The notes under the pieces were generated by a model. That model was given only the letters and a program-made list of their open reading frames with translations. It searched no databases and had not been told where the DNA came from. A stretch of 64,000 nt of DNA from DASYGT01 sp035999365 (GTDB taxonomy: Bacteria > Actinomycetota > Actinomycetes > Mycobacteriales > Jatrophihabitantaceae), in assembly GCA_035999365.1 (NCBI GenBank), contig DASYGT010000053.1:1-64000 (forward strand). The letters are read 5' to 3'. The first letter of the stretch is position 1; every line of letters begins with the position of its first letter. Positions 8,959 to 16,773 of this stretch are shown piece after piece. The position numbers were made by a program, and so were the translations under genes.

Positions 8959-8972
8959 TAGAACCGGTTCTA
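8959..8972. promoter_or_regulatory. KstR-type operator 4 (perfect 14-base palindrome)
   Basis: TAGAACCGGTTCTA is a perfect dyad that meets every fixed position of the KstR consensus, including the favoured TAGAAC...GTTCTA arms. It lies 160 bases upstream of the fdxD-like start. Confidence 0.85.
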
Positions 8973-9131
8973 TCATCGGGTCGCGCGGCGTCGACACGGC
9001 TCACGGCATGTTCACGTCCGGCGTGACCGGCACCACAATGACTCGTTGCACCTGATGTATCGGCAGGCCGGCACTGGACTCGACGTCGCGCGCGCACCGG
9101 ATGCTCAGTGAGACGGCCAGGAGGCATGACG

Positions 9132-9323
9132 ATGGAGATCAGGGTCGATCGGGACCTGTGCGAGGCCAACGGAGTCTGCGTCGGCCTCGCGCCGGACATC
9201 TTCGAGCTCGACGACGACGAGCAGCTCCTCGTCTTGCAGCCAGATCCGCCGGCGGATCGGGTAGAACGCGTTTCCCTTGCAGTGTCACGGTGCCCCAAGA
9301 ACGCTCTGCAAATGCTGCCTTGA
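9132..9323 (+). CDS. fdxD: ferredoxin, FdxD-like (3Fe-4S type)
   Basis: A 63-residue ferredoxin matching M. tuberculosis FdxD (Rv3503c) in length and pattern: VDRDLCEANGVCVGLAPDIF near residues 5-24, then SRCPKNAL near the C-terminus. Cysteines at positions 10 and 16 and the CP cysteine near 54 fit a 3Fe-4S cluster, with the second usual cysteine replaced. Such ferredoxins pass electrons to cytochromes P450 or dehydrogenases. The ATG at 9132 is preferred over 9126 because AGGAGG (9119-9124) is 7 bases upstream of it. In mycobacteria fdxD likewise lies divergent to fadE26 and next to hsd4A. Confidence 0.88.
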   Translation: MEIRVDRDLCEANGVCVGLAPDIFELDDDEQLLVLQPDPPADRVERVSLAVSRCPKNALQMLP

Positions 9324-9340
9324 GTCGAGTTGAGTAAAAC

Positions 9341-9354
9341 GAGAACACGTTCTA
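9341..9354. promoter_or_regulatory. KstR-type operator 5 upstream of the hsd4A/ABC transporter unit
   Basis: GAGAACACGTTCTA fits the consensus except the first T. It lies 50 bases before the hsd4A-like start, in the 80-base gap after fdxD, so it could control all eight genes down to 18152. Confidence 0.75.
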
Positions 9355-9403
9355 AAGTCAGCCACATCACACCCACCCGATATCGGATTCGAGGGATTTG
9401 TCC

Positions 9404-10306
9404 ATGCAGGACTCGTCAGCCGATCCGGTGACACTCGACGGCCGGGTCGCCGTCGTCACCGGCGCCGGTGCCGGGTTGGGACGAGCCGAGGCCGTGTCAC
9501 TGGCATCGCACGGCGCAGCCGTCGTCGTGAACGACCTCTCCGACACCGACGTCATCGACGAGATCGAGTCGATCGGCGGCAAGGCCCTGCTCGTCAAGGG
9601 AGACGTGTCCGAGCGGTCGACCGCCGACGCGATGCTCGCCGCGGCAGTTGACCATTTCGGCGGCCTCGACATCGTGGTGAACAACGCCGGCCTGGTCCGT
9701 GACCGGATGCTGTTCAACATGACGGACGAGGAGTGGGACGACGTCATCCGCGTGCACCTGCGCGGTCACTTCCTGCTCGCCCGCAACGCGTCGGCGCACT
9801 GGAGGGAACGCTCCAAGGCGGCCGGCGAGCCCGTCTACGGACGCCTGATCAACACCTCGTCCGAGGCCGGTCTCACCGGCTCGGAAGGGCAGCCGAACTA
9901 CGCAGCCGCCAAGGCAGGGATCGCCGCACTGACCGTCTCGACCGCTCGCGCGATGCGCCGGTACGGAGTCACCGCGAACGCGATCTGCCCCAGGGCCCGC
10001 ACCGCGATGACCACATCAGTGTTCGGCGCGGCCCCAGAGAACGGCAGCGACCCGCTGGCGCCCGAACTCGTGGCGCCTCTGGTCACCTACCTGGCCTCAC
10101 CCGGCGCCGCGGCGATCAGCGGGCAGGTCTTCGTCGTCTACGGCGGCATGGTTGCCCTGATGGCGCCGCCCACGGTGGAGACTCGATTCGACGCACCGGA
10201 TTCGCAATGGACCGTCGCCGGTCTCGCCGGCACGGTCGGTACCTACTTCGAAGACCGAGACCCAGGCCGAACCTTCGCCTGCAACGAGGTTCTCAGCCTC
10301 TCCTGA
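9404..10306 (+). CDS. hsd4A: short-chain dehydrogenase, Hsd4A-like (steroid 3-hydroxyacyl-CoA / 17beta-hydroxysteroid dehydrogenase)
   Basis: A 300-residue SDR protein closely resembling Rv3502c. The NAD-binding TGAGAGLG is near residues 19-26, NNAG near 92-95, and the catalytic S-YAAAK set in NTSSEAGLTGSEGQPNYAAAKAG. The family oxidises the 3-hydroxyacyl-CoA on the steroid side chain, with 17beta-HSD side activity. The ATG at 9404 is chosen over an upstream TTG because GAGGGA (9391-9396) is 7 bases away. It heads a tightly packed unit: the next gene starts 29 bases downstream. Confidence 0.88.
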   Translation: MQDSSADPVTLDGRVAVVTGAGAGLGRAEAVSLASHGAAVVVNDLSDTDVIDEIESIGGKALLVKGDVSERSTADAMLAAAVDHFGGLDIVVNNAGLVRDRMLFNMTDEEWDDVIRVHLRGHFLLARNASAHWRERSKAAGEPVYGRLINTSSEAGLTGSEGQPNYAAAKAGIAALTVSTARAMRRYGVTANAICPRARTAMTTSVFGAAPENGSDPLAPELVAPLVTYLASPGAAAISGQVFVVYGGMVALMAPPTVETRFDAPDSQWTVAGLAGTVGTYFEDRDPGRTFACNEVLSLS

Positions 10307-10335
10307 ACGATCGAGCAGCTCTAAGGAGACACCGC

Positions 10336-11796
10336 GTGGCTATCCGGAAACGACCCCTGGCGGTCGTGCTCGCAGCAAGCGCCGCCCTCGTGCTGGCCGC
10401 GTGCGGCTCGCAGGTGCCTCCGTCGCAGTTCGTCAACGCGCAAGGGGCGCTGGCCGGGTACCAGAACGGGAACAACAACGGCAACAACGGTGGCGGCGGC
10501 GGGACGGCCGCTGCCGGTCCCGGCGGCGGAACTGGGACTGCCGCCGCGGGGCCCGGCCTCGGTGCCGGTTCCGGCGGATCCGGTGGCAGTGGGGGGTCCG
10601 GCGGCGGTTCCGGCGGATCCGGTGGCAGTGGCGGCAATGCCGCCGCGGGTATCACGGCAGGCAGCTGCGCCGGCTTCAAGAACACGACCGGCATCACCAA
10701 CTCCACGATCAACCTCGCCAACGTTGCCGACGTGAGCGGTCCCGTGCCCGGGCTGTTCCAGGGCGTCCAGCAGGCGATGAAGGCGTTCACCGTCTACTTC
10801 AACTCCACCTCCAGCATCTGCGGGCGCAAGCTCTCGCTCGAGTCGCTCGACAGCCAGACGAACTCAAGCGGCGACCAGCAAGCCGCTACGACGGCCTGCA
10901 GCAACGCCTTCGCGATCGTCGGCTCGATGGGCGCGTTCGACGACGGCGGCGCGCAGACCGTCGCGCAGTGCGGCATACCCGACCTGCGCACCGCATCCAC
11001 CGAGGACGCACGCGCCAACTCGCCGGTCGTCTACGGCGTGCAGTCGCTGAACCCGAAGTACGAACCCACCGCACCCGCGGACTACTACAAGCAGGCATAT
11101 CCGGGTGTCGCCAACAGCGCGGCGTTCCTCTACCTCGACGCCGGCGCCTCGTCGCTGAACGCCCAGCGTGAGATCGCCGCATGGAAGCAGCGCGGCTTCA
11201 ACTTCGTCTACACCGCGGGCATCGCCGTCACCACGCTGAACTACACGACCTACGTGTCGAACATGCAGAGCAAGGGCGTCAAGTACGTGCAGTTCGTCGG
11301 GGCGTACCAGTACGCGGTGCGGCTCGCGCAGGCGATGCAGCAGCAGGGGATGAAGGCGATGTTCGTGCTCGACCCGGTCGCCTATGACCCCGGCTACATC
11401 ACCTCGGGCGGCTCGGCCGTCGAAGGTACCCACATCTGGATCAACAGCCGGATCTTCGAAGAGGCCGGCAGCATCCCCGAGATGCAGAACTACATCACCT
11501 GGCTCAACCGCGTGGTGCCCGGCGCCAAGCCGAACTACTTCGGCATGTTCGCGTGGTCGGCCGGCCGGCTGTTCACCGAGAAGGCGATCGAACTCGGCGG
11601 CAAGCTCAACCGACAGTCATTGCTCCAAGCGCTGTCGACGGTCGACAACTGGACAGGCCTCGGCATGTTCGGACCACAGCACGTCGGAAGGCGCGTCACC
11701 GGTAGCTGCTACGGCTTCATCGTTCTGCACAGCGGCAAGTGGGTCCGCGAGGGCCCTGCGCCATTCTCCTGCGGCAGTCTCGTCACGGTGGGCTGA
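10336..11796 (+). CDS. ABC transporter substrate-binding lipoprotein (branched-chain amino acid/HAAT type)
   Basis: A 486-residue type-I periplasmic-binding-fold protein, the extracellular receptor of the transporter encoded next. A signal peptide ends in a lipobox, LVLAAC, with Cys near residue 23. A linker of about 65 residues made almost only of Gly, Ser, Ala and Asn (residues 40-105) follows; its DNA holds a 26-base direct repeat. The binding domain starts near ITAGSC (about 108) and has pairs of cysteines that could form disulfides. The GTG start has AAGGAG at 10323-10328. Overall fold resembles LivK-like receptors, which in actinobacteria also bind aromatic or steroid acids. A steroid ligand is inferred from the operon, not from motifs. 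Confidence 0.85.
   Translation: MAIRKRPLAVVLAASAALVLAACGSQVPPSQFVNAQGALAGYQNGNNNGNNGGGGGTAAAGPGGGTGTAAAGPGLGAGSGGSGGSGGSGGGSGGSGGSGGNAAAGITAGSCAGFKNTTGITNSTINLANVADVSGPVPGLFQGVQQAMKAFTVYFNSTSSICGRKLSLESLDSQTNSSGDQQAATTACSNAFAIVGSMGAFDDGGAQTVAQCGIPDLRTASTEDARANSPVVYGVQSLNPKYEPTAPADYYKQAYPGVANSAAFLYLDAGASSLNAQREIAAWKQRGFNFVYTAGIAVTTLNYTTYVSNMQSKGVKYVQFVGAYQYAVRLAQAMQQQGMKAMFVLDPVAYDPGYITSGGSAVEGTHIWINSRIFEEAGSIPEMQNYITWLNRVVPGAKPNYFGMFAWSAGRLFTEKAIELGGKLNRQSLLQALSTVDNWTGLGMFGPQHVGRRVTGSCYGFIVLHSGKWVREGPAPFSCGSLVTVG
10567..10631 (+). repeat. 26-base direct repeat in the Gly/Ser linker
   Basis: Positions 10567-10592 and 10606-10631 are identical over 26 bases (each holds CCGGCGGATCCGGTGGCAGT). 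They are 39 bases apart in phase, so copy-number change would lengthen or shorten the linker by 13 codons without a frameshift. Confidence 0.8.
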
Positions 11797-11801
11797 GCGC
11801 G

Positions 11802-13742
11802 ATGAACGAGTTCCTCTCCTTCACCTTCGCCGGCCTGTTCACCGGCGCGGCGTACGCCATCGCGGCGTCGGGGCTCGTGCTCACCTACACCACAACTCGC
11901 GTGTTCAACCTCGGCCACGGGGCGATCAGCATGCTGATGGCGTTCGTGTACTGGGAGCTGACGGTCAAGCACCACATGCCGCGGCTCGCGGGAGCGCTGC
12001 TGATCCTGCTGGTGATCGCGCCGATCCTCGGCATCATCCTCGAACGGGTGATGATGCGCGGGCTGGGTGACGCACCGGTCAGTGTCAGTCTGGTCGTCAC
12101 GATCGGCCTGTTCGTCCTGCTCATCGGCGTCGCGCAGCAGGCGTGGCCGGCGACGCAGGGGCGCGCGCCGGTGCCGTACTTCTTCGGGGCCGACTCGATC
12201 ACCATCGGAACGTTCCGGCTGAGCTATCACTACATCCTGACGATCGTCTTGTCGGCAGTCGTCGCGGCTGCGCTCTACGTGCTGCTGACGCGTACCCGCG
12301 TCGGCACCGCAATGCGTGCCGCGGTGGACAACAAGGAGCTGTTGGAGCTGTTCGGGGCGAACTCCAACCGGGTCTCGATGGCGAGTTGGGCCGTCGGATC
12401 CTCGCTGGCCTCACTCGCCGGCATCCTGCTGGTCTCCTACGTCGGCCTCGACTACTACCAGCTGACCTTCCTCGTCATCAACGCCTTCGCGGCGGCCGCA
12501 TTCGGGCGGCTCGCCAGCCTTCCGTTGACGTTCATCGGCGCGATCGTTCTCGGTCTCGCCCAGGAGTACGTGCACGGCTACCTGCCGTCGTCGAACCTGC
12601 TGAACGGCCTGCAGTCGTCGATGCCCGCCATCATCCTGTTCGTCGTCCTCATCTTCGCGCCGCAGGTCCGGCTACGCGTCGGACAGATCAAGGGCATCCT
12701 CGCCGCGCCGGTACCCAGCAAGATGCGTTCGCTCGAAGTCGGGGCTGCTCTCATCGTCGTCGCGTCGGTGCTCACACCGATGCTGTCCGCTACGAACACC
12801 CAGCGGCTCGGCTTCGCCCTCACCTATGCGTTGGTGATGCTGTCGCTCGTGCTGCTTACCGGTTACGGCGGATACCTGTCACTGGCCCAGTTCGCGTTCA
12901 TGGGTATCGGCGCGGCCGTGGTGGCGAAGATGAACACCACGTCGCCGCTCGCGGTGATCCTCGCCGTGCTCGTCGCCGCGGCGGTCGGGGCGCTGGTGGC
13001 GCTTCCGGTCCTGCGGCTGACAGGTCTCTACCTCGCACTTGCCACGCTCGCATTCGCGTTCCTGATGGACAACGTGTTCTTCCAGTCGAACTTCATGTTC
13101 GGCTTCAATGGCGATCTCACAGCCAAACGCATGGCCGTGTTCGGTTACACCTTCGGCAGCACCCGCGCATACGTCATTCTCATGACCGTCGTGTTCGTTC
13201 TGGTCGCGCTCGGTCTGCTCGCGCTGCGGCGCGGGCCGATCGGGCGGCTGCTCATCGCGATGCGCGACAGCCCCGCTGCCTGCGGAACGCTCGGTCTGAA
13301 CCAGCGTTGGTTCCGCGTCGGCCTGTTCGCCACCTCAGCGGGCATCGCCGGCCTCGGCGGGGCCCTCTATGCCGGGCTGCGCGAGACCGTGTCCGCCCTT
13401 GACTTCCAGGCACTGTCCGGACTGCTGCTGTTACTGCTCGCCGTCGTGTGTGGGGTTACGTCCATGACGGGCGCATTCCTCGGTGGCACGCTGTTGATGC
13501 TGCTGCCCGTGCTCCAGTCGCAGTACAAGTCCCTCGGCGGTCTCGAGTTCCTCATCATCGGCATCGGTGCCGTGAGCCTGGGCCGCGACCCGAACGGAAT
13601 CGCCAACCACTTGTTCAACCTCGGTCGGTGGCTGCGCGGATACATCCCGCTGATGTCCGCTGCCACCACTTCGGCGCCGGCAGCGGTTCGTGAGAGCGAG
13701 CAGCGCGAGAGTGAACAGGTGGTGGGTCATGGCGTTGCTTGA
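11802..13742 (+). CDS. fused LivH-LivM branched-chain-type ABC permease
   Basis: A 646-residue integral membrane protein joining both permease halves of a HAAT transporter. Residues 1 to about 290 are LivH-like (GLFTGAAYAIAASGLVLTYTTTRVFNLGHGA at the start; conserved GxxLxxxxxxxxxNxxxG-type loop near RAAVDNKELLELFG). From about 325 on the protein is LivM-like (LTGYGGYLSLAQFAFMGIGAA near 352-372 and RRGPIGRLLIAMRDSPAACGTLGLN, the ATPase-coupling EAA-like loop). The ATG is 5 bases after the receptor stop, and the 3' end overlaps the next gene by 14 bases. A fused permease has fixed 1:1 halves. Confidence 0.88.
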   Translation: MNEFLSFTFAGLFTGAAYAIAASGLVLTYTTTRVFNLGHGAISMLMAFVYWELTVKHHMPRLAGALLILLVIAPILGIILERVMMRGLGDAPVSVSLVVTIGLFVLLIGVAQQAWPATQGRAPVPYFFGADSITIGTFRLSYHYILTIVLSAVVAAALYVLLTRTRVGTAMRAAVDNKELLELFGANSNRVSMASWAVGSSLASLAGILLVSYVGLDYYQLTFLVINAFAAAAFGRLASLPLTFIGAIVLGLAQEYVHGYLPSSNLLNGLQSSMPAIILFVVLIFAPQVRLRVGQIKGILAAPVPSKMRSLEVGAALIVVASVLTPMLSATNTQRLGFALTYALVMLSLVLLTGYGGYLSLAQFAFMGIGAAVVAKMNTTSPLAVILAVLVAAAVGALVALPVLRLTGLYLALATLAFAFLMDNVFFQSNFMFGFNGDLTAKRMAVFGYTFGSTRAYVILMTVVFVLVALGLLALRRGPIGRLLIAMRDSPAACGTLGLNQRWFRVGLFATSAGIAGLGGALYAGLRETVSALDFQALSGLLLLLLAVVCGVTSMTGAFLGGTLLMLLPVLQSQYKSLGGLEFLIIGIGAVSLGRDPNGIANHLFNLGRWLRGYIPLMSAATTSAPAAVRESEQRESEQVVGHGVA

Positions 13743-14586
13743 GGTCCAGGGCGTCACCGTCCAGTTCGGCGGGGTCACGGCCGTCAACGATGCGTCGCTG
13801 TCGGTCGAAGGCGGCACGGTCACCGGGCTCATCGGTCCGAACGGGGCGGGGAAGACGACGCTGTTCAACGTGATCAGCGGCCTGCAGCCGCCGAACAAGG
13901 GACGCATACGCTTCGCGAACAACGATCTCACCAAGGCATCGGTCAATGCCCGCGCCAAGGCCGGCATCGGCCGGACCTTCCAGCGGCTCGAAGCGTTCGG
14001 CTCACTGACCGTCCGCGAGAACGTGCAAGTGGCGCGGGACATCCACTCCGGCACGCGGAGCTGGTTCGGCCGCAAGCAGGAGAAGACGGTCGACGATCTG
14101 ATCGACCGCGTCGGAGTTCGGCGCTACGCACATCAACGCGCAGACTCGGTGCCCACCGGCGTCGCCCGGCTGCTGGAGATGGCGCGCGCGCTGGCCATCG
14201 AGCCGCGGCTGTTGCTACTCGACGAACCGTCCTCTGGCCTGGACGAAGCCGAGACGCAGGCATTCGGTGACTTGCTGCGTGCGCTCGCGCACGACGGCAC
14301 CGCGATTCTCATGGTCGAGCACGACATGGATCTCGTCATGACCGTCTGCGACTACATCCACGTCCTCGAGTTCGGGCGCATCATCGCCGCAGGGGCACCG
14401 GAGGAGATCCGGTCCGACCGGGCCGTCCAGGCCGCATACCTCGGCTTCATCGAGGACGATCCCGGCGTACCCGCGGCACTGCAGGCGATCAGCGACGCGG
14501 CGCCCGACGATCAGACACGGATGTTCTCGGAGATGGCCTCGGCCGAGACGACGATGGAGCTGCCAACAGTGCGGTCGGACACGTGA
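13729..14586 (+). CDS. ABC transporter ATP-binding protein, LivG type
   Basis: A 285-residue ATPase. Walker A GPNGAGKTT is near residues 35-43, the Q-loop GRTFQRLEAFGSLTV near 79-93, Walker B LLLLDEPSSGLDEAE near 163-177, and the H-loop VEHDMD near 195-200. A canonical LSGGQ is not seen; the equivalent stretch reads SVPTGVARLLEMARALA, as is common in LivG-type subunits. The ATG at 13729 is chosen because homology begins at MALLEVQ; it overlaps the permease gene by 14 bases. It powers the permease with LivF. About 40 C-terminal residues beyond the ATPase core are of unknown role. Confidence 0.87.
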   Translation: MALLEVQGVTVQFGGVTAVNDASLSVEGGTVTGLIGPNGAGKTTLFNVISGLQPPNKGRIRFANNDLTKASVNARAKAGIGRTFQRLEAFGSLTVRENVQVARDIHSGTRSWFGRKQEKTVDDLIDRVGVRRYAHQRADSVPTGVARLLEMARALAIEPRLLLLDEPSSGLDEAETQAFGDLLRALAHDGTAILMVEHDMDLVMTVCDYIHVLEFGRIIAAGAPEEIRSDRAVQAAYLGFIEDDPGVPAALQAISDAAPDDQTRMFSEMASAETTMELPTVRSDT

Positions 14587-15296
14587 TGACGACGCCACCC
14601 ATCCTCGAGCTGATCGGCGTGCGCGCCGCCTACGGCCGTATCGACGTGCTCCGAGGTGTCGACCTCACCGTCCCGCGCGGTGCCGTAGTCGCGTTGCTCG
14701 GTGCCAACGGTGCGGGCAAGACGACGCTTCTGCGCGTGATCAGCGGTCTCATGCCGGCGACCGAAGGCGACATTCACCTCGGCGGAATCCACGTGTCCGG
14801 TGCCAGTCCGGACGAACTCACGCGCGCGGGCGTGTGCATGGTTCCGGAAGGCCGGGGCGTGTTTCCGAACCTGACTGTCGAGGAGAATCTGTGGCTCGCC
14901 TCGTACTCCGGTACCCAGGTCGAGAAGATCCTCACCGAGGCCTACACGCGCTTCCCGAGGCTGAAGGAACGCCGTCGTCAGCTCGCCGGCAGCCTCTCCG
15001 GTGGCGAGCAGCAGATGTTGTCGCTGGCCCGGGCGCTGGCCTCAGACCCCGCGCTGCTGCTCCTCGACGAGCTCTCGATGGGACTCGCACCCCTCATCGT
15101 CGAGAGCCTGTACGACACGGTTGCGCAGATCGCTGAACAGGGCGTTTCGATCCTGGTCGTGGAACAGTTCGCAAGCAGTGCATTGCGTGTCGCCGACTAT
15201 GCGGCCGTGATGCAGGGCGGGCGGATCGTCGCGACGGGCGAGCCGGCCGAGATCCAGCACAAGTTGACCGAGCTGTACTTCGGAGGAGCGGCGTGA
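14586..15296 (+). CDS. ABC transporter ATP-binding protein, LivF type
   Basis: A 236-residue ATPase and partner of the LivG-type subunit. Walker A GANGAGKTT is near residues 39-47, the signature LSGGEQQMLSLARAL near 138-152, Walker B LLLLDELSMGLAP near 158-170, and the switch VVEQFAS near 194-200. The ATG overlaps the upstream stop by one base (TGATG); a GTG three bases earlier is possible. The stop overlaps the next gene as GTGA, so translation of the envelope protein downstream is probably coupled to the transporter. Confidence 0.88.
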   Translation: MTTPPILELIGVRAAYGRIDVLRGVDLTVPRGAVVALLGANGAGKTTLLRVISGLMPATEGDIHLGGIHVSGASPDELTRAGVCMVPEGRGVFPNLTVEENLWLASYSGTQVEKILTEAYTRFPRLKERRRQLAGSLSGGEQQMLSLARALASDPALLLLDELSMGLAPLIVESLYDTVAQIAEQGVSILVVEQFASSALRVADYAAVMQGGRIVATGEPAEIQHKLTELYFGGAA

Positions 15297-16771
15297 AACG
15301 TTCACACAAGTGGCTCGCAGCGGGGACCTCGCTCGCCATCGCCACCTTGCTCTGGCCCGGACAGCCCCCGGCGGCGGCCGACACCTCCCTCGGCGGCTAC
15401 GAGGCCACCGCCAGTGCCGCTGTCGTTCGGCTGGAGATCTTCGACCCCACGATCCCGATTCCCGCGACGCCGCAGATCGACGGCAGCGTCGGCTATACCA
15501 ACTCGACCGTCGAGACCGGGCCGACCACGCGCGCACTGGCGAGCTACCTATGGCCGGGTTCGGTGATCGGCGACGGGTTCGACCAGCTGCTGAAGAAACC
15601 CGGCGCCACGTACCCGCTGCAGGTGAACTCGCGATTCCCGGCCACGACCTCGGCGCCCGCGAAGAACACCATCCAACTCACCGACGGCAACGGCATGACC
15701 ACGTCGAGCGACGGCTTCAACACCTCCGCGAACGTCACACTGTTCGGGCTCGCTGGCGACAACACGAACGTCACCGGCGGCCTGGGTACCGGGCTCGGCA
15801 AGCTCACCGCCAAGGATCCGACCAAGGCACACGCCACGCCGACGTTGCAGCCCTTGCCGATCGGCACGTCGCTCGCCGCACTGATCACGGCGGAGAACCT
15901 GACGAGCACCAGCACGACCACGGTCGCCGACAAGACCATCACCGCTGTGGCCCACGCGGCCGCGTCGAACATCGGACTGCTCGGCGGGCTCGTCAAGATC
16001 AACGGGCTGGACGTGCTGTCGACGGTCGTCAGCGACGGGACCAAATCCACCGTGTCCGGAGACGCGACGATCGGCAGCGTGTCGATCCTCGGCCTCAAGG
16101 TCCCGATCAGCGCGAACGGCGTGAACCTCGGCCTGCCGGCACTCTCGTCGACGCTCACCGACCTGCTGTCGACACTCGGGCTCGGCATCCAGACAGTCCC
16201 GGTGTCCAAGGCGACCGCCGGCCCGCAGGGTGAGTACCACGCACAGGCGCTGGTGCTCACGATCGACACGAAACCGCTCAAGTCGATCGTGAACAACGTC
16301 TTGTCGCCGCTCTTCGCCAAGCTCCCCGTGAAGACCCGGACGCAATTGCAGCCCATCCTCGACCTCGGGCCGAAGATCGTGCTCAACATCGGCACGGCCG
16401 ATGCGACGGGCAGCGCGGCTCCGGCGTTCAACGTCGGCGGCTTCGGCGGTGGTGGTGGCGGCGGCGCTGGCGGCAGCGGCACTGGCGGCAGCGGCGGCGG
16501 CGGCAACACCACTCCGCTCGGCAACGGATCGCTGCCCGGCGGGACGGGCAACCCGTCCGGAAGCGGAAGCACGATCGTGCCGCAGTCGCATCAGTCCTCG
16601 CTGGCATTGCCGCCGCTCGGCGAGGTGCCCCGTGCCCTCATCCTCGGCGCCCTGCTCGTCGCGGGGCTCGTCGGCTGGTTCTTCAGACGCGCAGCGGCGG
16701 GGCTGCTCGGGAGCGCAGGTAACTGCGACTACGGCCTGGCCACCGGCGTGCCGGACCTACGGAAGGGATGA
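15293..16771 (+). CDS. secreted, C-terminally anchored Gly-rich envelope protein of unknown function
   Basis: 492 residues with an N-terminal signal peptide (KRSHKWLAAGTSLAIATLLW, cleavage likely after PAAA near residue 29) and a Thr/Ser/Gly-rich ectodomain of about 350 residues with beta-strand-like alternation. A flexible stalk at about 380-430 (GGFGGGGGGGAGGSGTGGSG and on) leads to one membrane helix near 445-462 (ALILGALLVAGLVGWFF) followed by RR and a short tail. The layout fits a surface-exposed, membrane-tethered protein. The GTG start overlaps the LivF stop by four bases. I recognise no catalytic motif. Translational coupling to the importer suggests an accessory envelope role in uptake, for example handing hydrophobic substrate to the receptor; this is inference. 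Confidence 0.75.
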   Translation: MKRSHKWLAAGTSLAIATLLWPGQPPAAADTSLGGYEATASAAVVRLEIFDPTIPIPATPQIDGSVGYTNSTVETGPTTRALASYLWPGSVIGDGFDQLLKKPGATYPLQVNSRFPATTSAPAKNTIQLTDGNGMTTSSDGFNTSANVTLFGLAGDNTNVTGGLGTGLGKLTAKDPTKAHATPTLQPLPIGTSLAALITAENLTSTSTTTVADKTITAVAHAAASNIGLLGGLVKINGLDVLSTVVSDGTKSTVSGDATIGSVSILGLKVPISANGVNLGLPALSSTLTDLLSTLGLGIQTVPVSKATAGPQGEYHAQALVLTIDTKPLKSIVNNVLSPLFAKLPVKTRTQLQPILDLGPKIVLNIGTADATGSAAPAFNVGGFGGGGGGGAGGSGTGGSGGGGNTTPLGNGSLPGGTGNPSGSGSTIVPQSHQSSLALPPLGEVPRALILGALLVAGLVGWFFRRAAAGLLGSAGNCDYGLATGVPDLRKG

Positions 16772-16773
16772 CG

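Larger units (their letters stand above)
8818..9131. promoter_or_regulatory. divergent control region with two KstR-type operators
   Basis: This 314-base gap separates the divergent fadE26-like and fdxD-like genes. It holds two palindromic operators, 8835-8848 near the fadE26 start and 8959-8972 near the middle, 124 bases apart start to start. Operator 1 position suggests control of fadE26-fadE27 and the second of fdxD. No open reading frame with coding character is seen inside. The fdxD ribosome site AGGAGG is at 9119-9124. Confidence 0.7.

Noticed and set aside
9733..10335. long N-terminal extension of the receptor lipoprotein
   Set aside because: It would cover the hsd4A gene in another frame; the signal peptide, lipobox and ribosome site place the start at 10336.
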